Source of the DNA: Treponema sp.
Lineage (GTDB): Bacteria; Spirochaetota; Spirochaetia; Treponematales; Treponemataceae
Length of the DNA: 19,186 nucleotides
NCBI GenBank assembly: GCA_022510885.1
Contig: JAFLSP010000016.1
Span: forward strand, 1 to 19,186
Reading direction: 5' to 3'
The notes beneath the pieces were generated by a model. It worked only from the letters and a program-made list of their open reading frames with translations. It made no database searches and was not told the DNA's origin. Position 1 is the first letter of the stretch. Each line of letters opens with the position of its first letter. Positions 1 through 7,425 of this stretch are shown piece after piece. Position numbers and translations under genes: made by a program.

Positions 1-25
1 GTCCCGCACGTCGTCTTGTGCGCGT

Positions 26-54
26 ATTATAGCACATTGCGCACGATTTGTCTT
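26..54 (-). promoter_or_regulatory. possible promoter reading out of the left edge
   Basis: On the minus strand a perfect TATAAT box (complement of 26-31) lies 17 bp from AAGACA (complement of 49-54), which shares the GACA half of the consensus -35. It would drive a gene that starts beyond the left edge. The -35 is poorer than at the other promoters of this window, so confidence is moderate. Confidence 0.4.
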
Positions 55-62
55 GCGGTTTG

Positions 63-89
63 AAAAAATATCGCCGTGCAGGATTTTTT
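63..89 (-). terminator. possible weak terminator of the nuclease gene
   Basis: Downstream of the nuclease stop codon on the minus strand, AAAAAAT and ATTTTTT can pair across a 13-nt loop and end in a run of six T. The stem is all A-T and weak, so this may be only a partial terminator. Confidence 0.25.
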
Positions 90-118
90 GGACAGACTGT
101 CAGAATCTTTCAAATTAT

Positions 119-1459
119 TCAGACAGCAAACAAAATTTTCAATCCGTTTAGTATATCATCAAAGAGAGTAGAGTTATCTTTTATATCACAATAAACCCAT
201 ATATCTTCTCTTTTTACCATATCTCCCTCTTTTTTCTGAATTTTCTCTATCACTTTGAACAATTCATCTTGTCGCGCTTTTGAGAATTTCTTTCCTTCAA
301 GCGCAACAAAACCGACTTGCCGTTCACCATTCCAATAAACCTTGGCATCTTCAAATTTGCTCGGCCAACTGTACTCTTTACTGCCATTTATTTCTAACCA
401 TTGCAGTTTCTTGTCAGGAAACGTTTTGCGAAACCTCTCCTCCATGACCTCACGGAGGGGCTCATTTCTGTTTCCCCAAAATTTTACAAAATCGTTCGCC
501 GCATCAAATTTATCCTGGCTAGAATAAATTTCCTCAATGAGTTTCTTGTCCACAGAGCTCATATACGCTTTTCCTCCTAAATGCTCAAGCAGTATCTTGT
601 ATTGGTTTATATAGACCCTTGCAATATCGCAAGACTCTTTCACATTTTGACTTTGACTTCGTTCCTGCTCCTCCTGTAGTCGTTCGCAGAGTTTTGGTAG
701 CAGGTTGTTTGCCAAACTCTTTTCGCCGTCCACCGCATACAGTTCTTTCAAAATTCCAGTCTTTTTGTCGTTCAGCATTTCTTTGTATTTTTTGAAACCC
801 TTATCAAATTCCAGTGGCGGCTTTTTCTCCTTGTCGTCAATCAATGTCAGATATACGACCGTGTATGTTTTTATGCCCAACTCCTCGTCAACATATTTCA
901 TGTAGCGGACGAGCTGGTTATCCATGTCGGGCGCGTAGTTGATTTTGTTTTCGATGATAATTGCCTGCTCGTCATTTTTTATGAGCAGGTCGATGTACCC
1001 CTCTTTTTCTCTTTGCTGCCCGTCGTTGTCAGTCCAAGCGATTTTGCCAGTCGGCTGTTCCTTTATAACTACTATAATCCCAAAGTCTTTCGTACAGTCG
1101 AACCGGTTCTCTATGTCCAAAAACTTGACAAACTCCTCCAAAAAATACTTCCTGCCAATCTCCGGGGTATCGGGATTCAATATCGTGAAAAGAATATCGC
1201 TGTGCAAATTCTCTTTTTCTAAAAAATTCTTTTTTAGTTCATCGGAAATTTGCCTGCCATTGTATTTAATAAGAGATTCAGCGACGGTCTCAAAGAAACT
1301 GAAACGCACGGTGCTGCCTATCTTGTGCTTTGCGTACAGCGCTTTTTTCTCTTGGGAATACGATTTACATGGACCATTAAGAAGCGATATGATAGCGGAT
1401 TGACTTTGGGCTAAGTTCTCTTTTACGAGATTAAGGATTGAATTTGACTGAGCGAGCAT
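119..1459 (-). CDS. PD-(D/E)XK-type nuclease superfamily protein (PDDEXK_4-like)
   Basis: A 446-residue protein with the core of a PD-(D/E)XK nuclease. Near residues 155-190, GYIDLLI supplies the catalytic Asp and AIIIENKI supplies the E-x-K pair, followed by a DNQLVRY segment in which Gln and Tyr often align in this family. The N-terminal 130 residues and the C-terminal half are helical and lysine-rich, without a motif I recognise. The gene is clearly A+T-richer than the DNA from 2463 onward and is divergent to a small HTH regulator, which suggests acquisition as a unit. An AATAAT box sits 6 nt before the ATG, but with no convincing -35. Stand-alone proteins of this type are often annotated only as nuclease superfamily members. 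A defence role is an inference, and the substrate is unknown. Confidence 0.7.
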   Translation of the reverse strand: MLAQSNSILNLVKENLAQSQSAIISLLNGPCKSYSQEKKALYAKHKIGSTVRFSFFETVAESLIKYNGRQISDELKKNFLEKENLHSDILFTILNPDTPEIGRKYFLEEFVKFLDIENRFDCTKDFGIIVVIKEQPTGKIAWTDNDGQQREKEGYIDLLIKNDEQAIIIENKINYAPDMDNQLVRYMKYVDEELGIKTYTVVYLTLIDDKEKKPPLEFDKGFKKYKEMLNDKKTGILKELYAVDGEKSLANNLLPKLCERLQEEQERSQSQNVKESCDIARVYINQYKILLEHLGGKAYMSSVDKKLIEEIYSSQDKFDAANDFVKFWGNRNEPLREVMEERFRKTFPDKKLQWLEINGSKEYSWPSKFEDAKVYWNGERQVGFVALEGKKFSKARQDELFKVIEKIQKKEGDMVKREDIWVYCDIKDNSTLFDDILNGLKILFAV

Positions 1460-1526
1460 ATCTTCATTATTAAACCATTCACAATTTTAAAAGCTTTCGC
1501 ACAGTCCATTTTAGTTTCCTAATAAT

Positions 1527-1539
1527 TTGTTAAAAACAA
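1527..1539. repeat. inverted repeat TTGTT-AAA-AACAA in the divergent intergenic region
   Basis: A perfect 5-bp inverted repeat around AAA lies between the divergent nuclease and XRE genes, on the nuclease side. It is A+T-rich and short, so it could be an operator half or chance. Confidence 0.25.
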
Positions 1540-1578
1540 CTTTTGCCTTTTCCTGTTGCGCAGAACAGCAGGTAAATA

Positions 1579-1594
1579 AAGTCTACTACGACTT
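1579..1594. promoter_or_regulatory. candidate operator AAGTC-TACTAC-GACTT
   Basis: A perfect 5-bp inverted repeat with a 6-bp spacer lies 20 bp upstream of the TATAAT box of the XRE gene, just where the -35 should be. Operators of restriction-modification controller proteins are built from GACT/AGTC-type arms, so arms of AGTC and GACT next to a controller-sized HTH gene are suggestive. The link to the regulator is inferred from position and sequence only. Confidence 0.4.
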
Positions 1595-1613
1595 CAAAAC
1601 ATGAGCAATAACT

Positions 1614-1619
1614 TATAAT
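1614..1619 (+). promoter_or_regulatory. -10 box of the XRE gene, without a good -35
   Basis: A perfect TATAAT lies 32 nt before the ATG of the regulator gene. No TTG-type -35 is found 16-18 bp upstream. That space is occupied by one arm of the inverted repeat ending at 1594. A promoter with an operator in place of its -35 would fit activator dependence. The leader has no clear Shine-Dalgarno sequence. Confidence 0.45.
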
Positions 1620-1651
1620 GTTTTTGCTTATATTTTTCTATTCTTTCTGCG

Positions 1652-1891
1652 ATGGAAATGAACTTGGCAGTTGCACAAGCCATAAAAGAACTGCGGAAAG
1701 AAAAGCATATCTCGCAAGAAAAACTGGCGGATGCCATAGATTCGCACCAAGTCTACATATCCGAAATTGAAAAAGGAAGGAAGATTCCCTCGATAACGAT
1801 TCTTTATAATATGGCGCGTTGTTTTGGGCTGTCGCTGGCAGAGTTTGCAAATATTATTGAAGAAAACTTAAACAAGCCTTTGTGCGGTTGA
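1652..1891 (+). CDS. XRE-family HTH regulator, controller-protein size
   Basis: A 79-residue protein made almost entirely of one XRE/Cro-type helix-turn-helix domain: the helix 2-helix 3 region reads SQEKLADAIDSHQVYISEIEKG at about residues 21-42, followed by a PSITILYNMARCFGL helix. Length and layout resemble the small controller (C) proteins of restriction-modification systems, which regulate their own gene and a nuclease. A divergent nuclease gene starts 192 nt away. No methyltransferase gene is visible nearby, so a classical R-M system is not shown. A second ATG two codons downstream is an equally possible start. Like the nuclease gene, it is A+T-rich compared with the rest of the window. 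Confidence 0.8.
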   Translation: MEMNLAVAQAIKELRKEKHISQEKLADAIDSHQVYISEIEKGRKIPSITILYNMARCFGLSLAEFANIIEENLNKPLCG

Positions 1892-1906
1892 GCACCGATG
1901 CTGGTG

Positions 1907-1936
1907 AGCCGTGTATACAGGGCGGGCACGGTTTTT
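1907..1936 (+). terminator. probable terminator of the XRE gene
   Basis: AGCCGTG (1907-1913) can pair with CACGGTT (1927-1933), including one G-T pair, and the right arm runs into TTTTT at 1932-1936. It lies 16 nt after the XRE stop codon, with a smaller CACC/GGTG hairpin just before it. This looks like an intrinsic terminator of moderate strength. Confidence 0.5.
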
Positions 1937-2427
1937 GACAAAGTGAAGCACGGCTTGATATTCACTCTTTGCTCGGAACGTCGTTCGTTGAGGTGAACGT
2001 GCTGTCAAGCGCGTGGTAGAGCATCCTCTGAACGTTCACTGCAAACCCCTGCTTTATCCGCTTAAAGTACGCCTGTTCCAGAACCTGTGCGGTGTAAAAA
2101 AGCGTGTCCTTCTTGCGGATGTTCATGATGATGTTCTGCGTAATGGCAGCCCGCTTGCTTACTTTACATACCAATTGCCCGTTTCCGTTTTAGGTGGTAT
2201 TGGAATTTGCAAATCGGCGGTGGCGGTGATGAAAATTTTTGTGAGATGCACGAAATACAATACCACGCGAGAAAAATTCGGAAGCTCACGAACCGTTTAA
2301 AACTCAATGTTACAGCATTTGACAGCAAATGCGCGACTTGGTATGAGTCAATTGACGAAAAGGAGAATTTCACGAATGCGGCTGTGCATGACAAAAAGAA
2401 TCAGGTCTTATATGTGTTCTGCATTCA

Positions 2428-2456
2428 TTGCCGCTCGCGCAGAATTCGGCTACAAT
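2428..2456 (+). promoter_or_regulatory. promoter of apbE, predicted leaderless
   Basis: TTGCCG (2428-2433), 17 bp, TACAAT (2451-2456), then 6 nt to the ATG at 2463. Transcription normally starts about 7 nt after the -10 box, so the mRNA should begin at the start codon. No Shine-Dalgarno sequence precedes the ATG. Confidence 0.65.
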
Positions 2457-2462
2457 ACCACG

Positions 2463-3449
2463 ATGAGACGCCGTTTCCTTTCATTCGTGCTGATACTGCC
2501 GCTTTTTGCCGCTTGTCGGAAATCCCCTGAGCCGCCGCGGACGGGGGAGGCGCTGGGGACGGTCTGCACGGTCAATGCGTTTGCGGACGGGACGGCGGCC
2601 TTGTACGACGCGCTGTTCGCGCGGCTGCGGCAGATTGACGGGATTTTCAGCGCGACGGACGCGCGGTCCGAGCTTTCTGCCGTCAACCGGGCGGCGGGCG
2701 AGCGGGCGGTCTCCGTGAGCGGCGAGCTGTTTTCCGTGGTGCAGGCCGCGCTGCGCGTTTCCGCGCTGACTGACGGCGCGTTCGACTGTACGGTGGGGCC
2801 GCTCGTCTCCCTGTGGGGCATTGCCACCGACCATGCGCGCGTTCCGTCCGACGCTGAGCGGGAGTCGGCCCGGTCGCTCGTGGGGTGGCGCGACTGCGTG
2901 CTTTCGGCGGAGGATTCGTCGGTGTTCCTGGCGAAAAAGGGCATGGCGCTGGATTTGGGCGGCATTGCCAAGGGCTATGCTGCTGACGTGCTGGCGGACA
3001 TCCTGCGCGCGCGCAAGGTGCGGCGGGCGGTCATCAACTTAGGCGGCACGATTTATGTGGTCGGCACGAAGGCGGACGGAACGCCGTGGCGCGTGGGCGT
3101 GAAGAACCCCGACGACCCGCAGGGCGAACCCGCGCTTGCGCTCGACCTGGGCGAGGTGGCGGTGGTGACGAGCGGCGACTACGAGCGTTTTTTCGAGCAG
3201 GACGGCATCCGCTATCATCACATCCTTGACCCGAAGACGGGCTTTCCCGCGCGGACGGACCTGCGCTCGGTTACGGTCGTGCATCAGTCCGCGCTGCTTG
3301 CCGACGCGCTCACCACGGCGTTTTTTGTGCTCGGCATGGACAAGTCGCGCGAACTTGCGCAGCGGCTCGGCATTGGCGCGGTCTTTATTGCGGAAAATCA
3401 CGCCGTGAGCGCGACAGACGACCTTGCACAAAATGTCGTTTTGTTCTAA
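2463..3449 (+). CDS. apbE: ApbE-type FAD:protein FMN transferase, lipoprotein
   Basis: A 328-residue protein of the ApbE family, which moves FMN from FAD onto a Ser/Thr of exported flavoproteins such as the RnfG/NqrC subunits of ion-pumping redox complexes. The N-terminus MRRRFLSFVLILPLFAAC is a lipoprotein signal, with a lipobox ending in Cys at residue 18, so the enzyme is membrane-anchored outside the cytoplasm. Family signatures are GGIAKGYAAD (about 166-175, FAD binding), INLGG (about 190-194), HHILDPKTGFPA (about 251-262) and ADALTTAFFVLG near the end. The start at 2463 is chosen because it gives the signal peptide directly and lies just after the promoter; an upstream extension to 2307 in the same frame has no such features. 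No target flavoprotein is encoded nearby. Confidence 0.93.
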   Translation: MRRRFLSFVLILPLFAACRKSPEPPRTGEALGTVCTVNAFADGTAALYDALFARLRQIDGIFSATDARSELSAVNRAAGERAVSVSGELFSVVQAALRVSALTDGAFDCTVGPLVSLWGIATDHARVPSDAERESARSLVGWRDCVLSAEDSSVFLAKKGMALDLGGIAKGYAADVLADILRARKVRRAVINLGGTIYVVGTKADGTPWRVGVKNPDDPQGEPALALDLGEVAVVTSGDYERFFEQDGIRYHHILDPKTGFPARTDLRSVTVVHQSALLADALTTAFFVLGMDKSRELAQRLGIGAVFIAENHAVSATDDLAQNVVLF

Positions 3450-3452
3450 TCT
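3424..3452 (+). promoter_or_regulatory. promoter of the 3459 gene and proAB, predicted leaderless
   Basis: TTGCAC (3424-3429), 17 bp, TAATCT (3447-3452), 6 nt, ATG at 3459. The -10 box contains the TAA stop codon of apbE. The hexamers are less perfect than elsewhere, but the 17-bp and 6-nt spacings are identical to the other leaderless cases. Confidence 0.5.
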
Positions 3453-3458
3453 TATGGT

Positions 3459-3989
3459 ATGGGGACAGATGCCATAGCGGAGTTTGTAGAGAAACGAGTC
3501 GTCGATGCGATGGGCGAGATGCTTGCGACGGACGACGTGCAGAAAGTGCGGGAGGACGCGCTGATTGTGGCCGGCGCGTTCGTGGGTGGTATTACGCGGC
3601 AGGATGAGCTGACGGCGGACGCGCGGCGGCTGTTGCAGAGTTTTCAGAAGAACATCATCCTGCTTGTGCAGAAGACTTGGGTGGAAAAGGACGACGTGTC
3701 GCTCAAGGAGCAGGTGCTGTACAAACTTGACCAGTTCTGTGCCGCCATGAAGGACAGCCACTGGACGGCACTTTACCCCCTGTTCAGAGAGATTATCACC
3801 GATGTCGTGTACCTCATGTTCGGCAGCCAGGCAAAAAGCAGGGACTTTGACGAGTATGCCCTGCGCATCGACCCCGAATTCGGCATTTTCTGGTGGTATT
3901 TTACGCAGCTTCCTGCGGCCGTGGACTGGTCGGACGAAAAGAGTTTTTACGTGCTGCTGGCGGGAATGTTCTTTTTGGCGAACTACTGA
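3459..3989 (+). CDS. unrecognised 176-residue cytoplasmic protein upstream of proA
   Basis: I do not recognise this protein. It is acidic, mostly helical by composition, with no signal peptide or membrane segment at the N-terminus and a hydrophobic C-terminal tail (FYVLLAGMFFLANY). A Trp/Phe-rich patch (FGIFWWYFTQLP) lies at about residues 142-153. It starts 9 nt after apbE and its TGA stop shares one base with the ATG of proA, so it is very probably co-transcribed and translationally coupled with proline synthesis. No motif suggests an enzyme. It may be a lineage-specific gene. Confidence 0.75.
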   Translation: MGTDAIAEFVEKRVVDAMGEMLATDDVQKVREDALIVAGAFVGGITRQDELTADARRLLQSFQKNIILLVQKTWVEKDDVSLKEQVLYKLDQFCAAMKDSHWTALYPLFREIITDVVYLMFGSQAKSRDFDEYALRIDPEFGIFWWYFTQLPAAVDWSDEKSFYVLLAGMFFLANY

Positions 3990-5260
3990 TGATTACCGAA
4001 ACCTGCAAGACATTGCGCTCCGCGCAGGCGACGCTCGCGCTGCATACGGCGGCGCAGAAAAACCGCGCGCTCCAGTGCGTTGCCGACGCGCTCAATAAGA
4101 ACCGAAACGACATCATCGCCGCGAACAAGGCGGATTTGGAGGCGGCGCGGGCGCGCGGCATGAGCGAGTCGGTGGTGGACCGGCTGCTGCTTGACGACCG
4201 GCGGATTGACGGCATTATTGCCAGCATGGGCGTGGTCATCGCGCAGACCGACCCGGTGGGCGAGGTGACGGGCGGCTGGAACACGCCCACGGGGCTTTCC
4301 ATTCGGCAGGTGCGTGTGCCGCTCGGCGTGGTGGCGATTATCTACGAGAACCGCCCCAACGTGACGGTGGATGCGTTCTGCCTTGCCTACAAGAGCGGAA
4401 ACGCCATCCTGCTGCGCGGCTCGTCAAGCACGCTCAACTCGAACCGCGCGATTCTTGCGGCGATACGGCAGGGCTTGCGCGCGGCGGGCGCGGACGGCGT
4501 GGCGGACGCGGTTGCCCTGTGCGAGCCGCAGGCAGACCACGGCGACGTGGCGCAGATTCTGAACGCGGTGGGGCAGATTGACTGCGTGCTTCCGCGCGGC
4601 GGCGCGACGCTCATTCAGCGCGTGGTGCGCGACGCGAGAATCCCCGTGATTGAGACGGGCGCGGGCGTGTGCCATCTGTTCGTGGACGAGAGCGCGGACG
4701 TGGACATGGCGGCGGCAATCGCCGAAAACGCAAAAATCCAGCGGCCGAGCGTGTGCAACGCGCTTGACTGCATTCTGGTGCACGAGCGGTGCGCGGAGTC
4801 CTTTTTGCCCAAACTGCTTGCCACGTTCGCCGGGCGCGTGGAAATCCGGGCGGACAAGGTTGCTTATGACATCCTGCACGGCGCGCCGGGCGCGGACGGC
4901 ACACGGCTCGTTCCCGCGCAGGAAGGCGACTTCGGCTATGAGTTCTTGGACCTGATATGCGCCGTTAAAATAGTCGGCTCTCTTTCCGAGGCGATTGCCT
5001 TCATCAACGCGCACAGCACGCACCACAGCGAGAGCATCTGCACGAACGACCGCGCCCATGCCCGCGCGTTCCAGGCGCAGGTTGACAGCGCGTGCGTCTA
5101 CGTGAACGCGAGCACGCGCTTTACCGACGGCGGCGAATTCGGCTTCGGGGCGGAACTGGGCATCAGCACGCAGAAACTGCACGCGCGCGGGCCGATGGGC
5201 ATCAGCGCGCTGACCACGACCAAATTCCTGATTGACGGCGACGGGCAGGTGCGCGCGTAG
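3989..5260 (+). CDS. proA: gamma-glutamyl phosphate reductase (ProA)
   Basis: A 423-residue aldehyde-dehydrogenase-fold enzyme that reduces gamma-glutamyl phosphate to glutamate-5-semialdehyde with NADPH, the second step of proline synthesis from glutamate. Signatures are IYENRPNVTVDAF and GNAILLRGSS for cofactor and substrate binding, RPSVCNALD with the catalytic Cys at about residue 256, HSTHHSESI, and the C-terminal RFTDGGEFGFGAELGIST typical of ProA. Length matches the family. The start at 3989 (MITETCKT) overlaps the previous stop as TGATG and suits the family N-terminus; a longer frame upstream lies inside the previous gene. It is followed 12 nt later by proB. Confidence 0.96.
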   Translation: MITETCKTLRSAQATLALHTAAQKNRALQCVADALNKNRNDIIAANKADLEAARARGMSESVVDRLLLDDRRIDGIIASMGVVIAQTDPVGEVTGGWNTPTGLSIRQVRVPLGVVAIIYENRPNVTVDAFCLAYKSGNAILLRGSSSTLNSNRAILAAIRQGLRAAGADGVADAVALCEPQADHGDVAQILNAVGQIDCVLPRGGATLIQRVVRDARIPVIETGAGVCHLFVDESADVDMAAAIAENAKIQRPSVCNALDCILVHERCAESFLPKLLATFAGRVEIRADKVAYDILHGAPGADGTRLVPAQEGDFGYEFLDLICAVKIVGSLSEAIAFINAHSTHHSESICTNDRAHARAFQAQVDSACVYVNASTRFTDGGEFGFGAELGISTQKLHARGPMGISALTTTKFLIDGDGQVRA

Positions 5261-5293
5261 CGGGGATTCGGCATGGCGGGGGAATCGGCAATG
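5260..5293 (+). repeat. tandem near-duplicate of ribosome-binding site plus start codon before proB
   Basis: The 16-nt unit GCGGGGATTCGGCATG (5260-5275) is followed at once by the 18-nt unit GCGGGGGAATCGGCAATG (5276-5293). Each has a G-run and an in-frame ATG, so proB has two equivalent starts six codons apart. Confidence 0.5.
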
Positions 5294-6118
5294 ACCATCA
5301 AGGCGACCATCGCGCGCGCGCGCAAAATCGTCATCAAAATCGGCTCGAACACGCTGGCAAAGGCGGACGGCACGATTAACTTCGACTTCCTGCAAAATCT
5401 TTCGGCCTCGTGCGCCGCGCTGATGGGGCAGGGCAAGCAGATTGTCATCGTGTCGTCGGGCGCGCAGGTGGGCGGGCTTTCCACCATAAGCGGCTGGGCG
5501 CGCCGCAAGGACATCCACTACCGGCAGGCCTTGTGCGCAATCGGGCAGGTGGAGCTGATTGACAAGTGGCGCGAGGCTTTCAACGCGCACGGCATCCACA
5601 TCGGGCAGCTGCTGCTCACCAAGGACGACTTCGAGAACGACCACCGCTCGCTCAATATCCGCAACACGCTGTTCACGCTGGTGGACGAGGGCGTTGTCCC
5701 GGTCATCAACGAGAACGATTCCGTTTCCATCGACGAATTCACGATTGGCGACAACGACAACCTGAGCGCGCAGACGGCGATTCTGTGGAGCGCGGACGTG
5801 CTGATTCTGTTCAGCGACATTGACGGCGTGTACACGGACAACCCCAAGACGAACCCGCAGGCGCGCATCATCGAGACCGTGCATGACATTTCCGCGCTGC
5901 GCAAGGAAATCCACATCGGCGCGACCAACGACTTCGGCACGGGCGGCATCGAGACCAAGCTGCAGGCCGCCGAGAAGGCCGCGGGCTTCGGCATTCCCAC
6001 GATTCTCGCGAACGGCGGCAAGCCGGACATCGTGACGCGCCTTGCCGACGGCAGCGAGCAGGCGACCCTCTTCCTTGCCGACGAGGACTGCCTGCGGCGC
6101 GTGCTCGGCAAGGCGTGA
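5273..6118 (+). CDS. proB: glutamate 5-kinase (ProB), short form without PUA domain
   Basis: A 281-residue amino-acid kinase that phosphorylates glutamate at the gamma carboxyl, the first and feedback-controlled step of proline synthesis. Motifs are KIVIKIGSNTLA near the N-terminus, SSGAQVGG, VPVINENDSV, GDNDNLSAQTA, SDIDGVYTDNPKTNP and GTGGIETKLQAA. It ends soon after the kinase domain, so the C-terminal PUA domain of E. coli-type ProB (about 367 residues) is absent; short forms are known in other bacteria. Two in-frame starts, ATG 5273 and ATG 5291, each follow a G-rich ribosome-binding-like stretch. The second gives MTIKATIARARK, which begins close to the kinase fold. The order proA-proB is the reverse of the common proBA. 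Confidence 0.94.
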   Translation: MAGESAMTIKATIARARKIVIKIGSNTLAKADGTINFDFLQNLSASCAALMGQGKQIVIVSSGAQVGGLSTISGWARRKDIHYRQALCAIGQVELIDKWREAFNAHGIHIGQLLLTKDDFENDHRSLNIRNTLFTLVDEGVVPVINENDSVSIDEFTIGDNDNLSAQTAILWSADVLILFSDIDGVYTDNPKTNPQARIIETVHDISALRKEIHIGATNDFGTGGIETKLQAAEKAAGFGIPTILANGGKPDIVTRLADGSEQATLFLADEDCLRRVLGKA

Positions 6119-6157
6119 TTTCGCCGAAAACCCGTCCGGCGTGGGGCTTTGGCGTTG

Positions 6158-6186
6158 TTGCGGAATTCCGGCGCGCGGTGTATACT
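6158..6186 (+). promoter_or_regulatory. promoter of the PL10 pectate lyase gene, predicted leaderless
   Basis: TTGCGG (6158-6163), 17 bp, TATACT (6181-6186), 6 nt, ATG at 6193. There is no Shine-Dalgarno sequence, since the 6 nt before the ATG are TTTTCC. Confidence 0.7.
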
Positions 6187-6192
6187 TTTTCC

Positions 6193-7425
6193 ATGAGACG
6201 AATGCTTTTTTGTGCGTTTTGCGGGGCGGTTTTGGTGGTGGCGTGTACGCCGCCAGACTTGGACAGCCGGAAGAACGAAACGAACGATGAATGGCGGGCG
6301 CGGAACGAAGTGGCGTATGAGCCGATTTCCTTGCGGCCGTTCGATGATGCTATCAACCATGCGCGGAAAGAGTACAAGAACCACGTTCCGCCCTATCCGC
6401 TGTATGATGAAAGCCAGATTGTGGGCATTGCGGAGAACATGCTGTGGCTGCAAAATCCTGACGGCGGGTGGAAGAAGAACTACGACTGGGCGCGCAAGTA
6501 TGTTCGCAATGAGCTGACGGGGCAGCACAAGTCCTTGCAGCGCGTCCCGCCGCTCGGCTATGAGCTTAAGACGAACGGCCAGCAGAGCACGCTCGACAAC
6601 CGCAACGTGTACGCGCAGATTACCTACCTCGCGCAGGTGTACCGGCAGGTGCCCGACCCGCGTTACAAGGCCGCCGCCGCGCGCGCCTTCGACTGGATTT
6701 TGGGCGCGCAGCACCCCGTTTCCGGCGGGTGGACGGGCGCGGACGTGTACGGCGTAACCTACAACGACGACGTGATGAGCGGAACGATGGCGACCCTGCG
6801 CGCCATTGCTGACGGTGACCCATTGTATGCCTTCCTCGGCAGAAAGGCGCGGAAACGCGCGCGCGCCGCCTACGACCGCGCCATTCAGTGCGTCATCAAC
6901 ACGCAGATTCGCATACCGCAGGCAGACGGCACGGAACTGCTGACCGCCTGGTGCCAGCAGCACGACCACGAGACCTTGCAGCCGATGTGGGCGCGGGATT
7001 TTGAGCCGCCGTCAGTCACGACGAGCGAGAGCGTGGAGTTGGTGCTGATGCTCATGGAGGACCCGAAGCCCTCCGACGCGCTCAAGCGGAGCATCGCCGC
7101 CGCCTGCGACTGGCTTCTGCGCGACGACATCGTAATCCGCGGGAAGAAAATCGTGCGCGAGCGGCGTGAGGGCGAGGTCTCGTCCGCCGGGCAGTACACC
7201 GACTACGAGCAGGTTATGGTGGACGACCCGGCCGCGCCCGACCTGTGGGCGCGCATGTATGACGTGCAGACCATGCGTCCTGTTTGGTGCGACCGCGGCC
7301 GCAAAATCTGTGCGGAATTCAACGACATGAGCAAGGAACGGCGCAACGGCTACGCCTACACGGGCACTTGGGTCAAGAACATCCGCGAGCCGTACAGCGC
7401 ATGGAAAGCGCGGTTCATGCCGTAG
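6193..7425 (+). CDS. PL10-family pectate lyase, lipoprotein
   Basis: A 410-residue protein resembling polysaccharide lyase family 10, which cleaves polygalacturonate by Ca-dependent beta-elimination. The N-terminus MRRMLFCAFCGAVLVVAC is a lipoprotein signal with its Cys at residue 18, so it should be anchored in a membrane facing out of the cytoplasm. Family-like segments are ENMLWLQNPDGGWKKNYDW, STLDNRNVYAQITYLAQVY, WCQQHD, ARDFEPPSVTTSESVELV, DLWARMYDVQTMRPVWCDR and ERRNGYAYTGTW, which carry the aromatic, acidic and Arg residues expected of the helical-toroid fold. The start is set by the signal peptide and the promoter, not the longer frame from 6115 that overlaps proB. Its last 11 nt overlap the end of the convergent acyltransferase gene. 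Confidence 0.88.
   Translation: MRRMLFCAFCGAVLVVACTPPDLDSRKNETNDEWRARNEVAYEPISLRPFDDAINHARKEYKNHVPPYPLYDESQIVGIAENMLWLQNPDGGWKKNYDWARKYVRNELTGQHKSLQRVPPLGYELKTNGQQSTLDNRNVYAQITYLAQVYRQVPDPRYKAAAARAFDWILGAQHPVSGGWTGADVYGVTYNDDVMSGTMATLRAIADGDPLYAFLGRKARKRARAAYDRAIQCVINTQIRIPQADGTELLTAWCQQHDHETLQPMWARDFEPPSVTTSESVELVLMLMEDPKPSDALKRSIAAACDWLLRDDIVIRGKKIVRERREGEVSSAGQYTDYEQVMVDDPAAPDLWARMYDVQTMRPVWCDRGRKICAEFNDMSKERRNGYAYTGTWVKNIREPYSAWKARFMP

Larger units (their letters stand above)
1892..2462. other. 571 nt without a confident gene
   Basis: After the terminator-like hairpin this stretch has only short open frames. The longest candidates (about 1962-2174 on the minus strand, 70 codons, and 2207-2530 on the plus strand, 107 codons) both need a TTG start and lack a Shine-Dalgarno sequence, and neither product resembles a family I know. 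The minus-strand product has a believable amino-acid mix, and other short frames on that strand continue upstream of it in a different phase, which would fit a decayed gene. Base composition is intermediate between the A+T-rich island and the G+C-rich chromosome. The last 35 nt hold the apbE promoter. Confidence 0.5.

Noticed and set aside
1962..2174. 70-codon minus-strand frame as a real gene
   Set aside because: It needs a TTG start, has no ribosome-binding site or promoter, and matches no family I know. It is kept only as possible gene debris.
2307..2462. N-terminal extension of apbE by 52 codons
   Set aside because: The extension overlaps the promoter and would bury the lipoprotein signal. 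The start at 2463 explains both.
4424..6969. Long minus-strand frames (496 and 483 codons) across proA, proB and the PL10 gene
   Set aside because: They are antisense to well-recognised genes, typical of G+C-rich DNA, and have no domain signatures.
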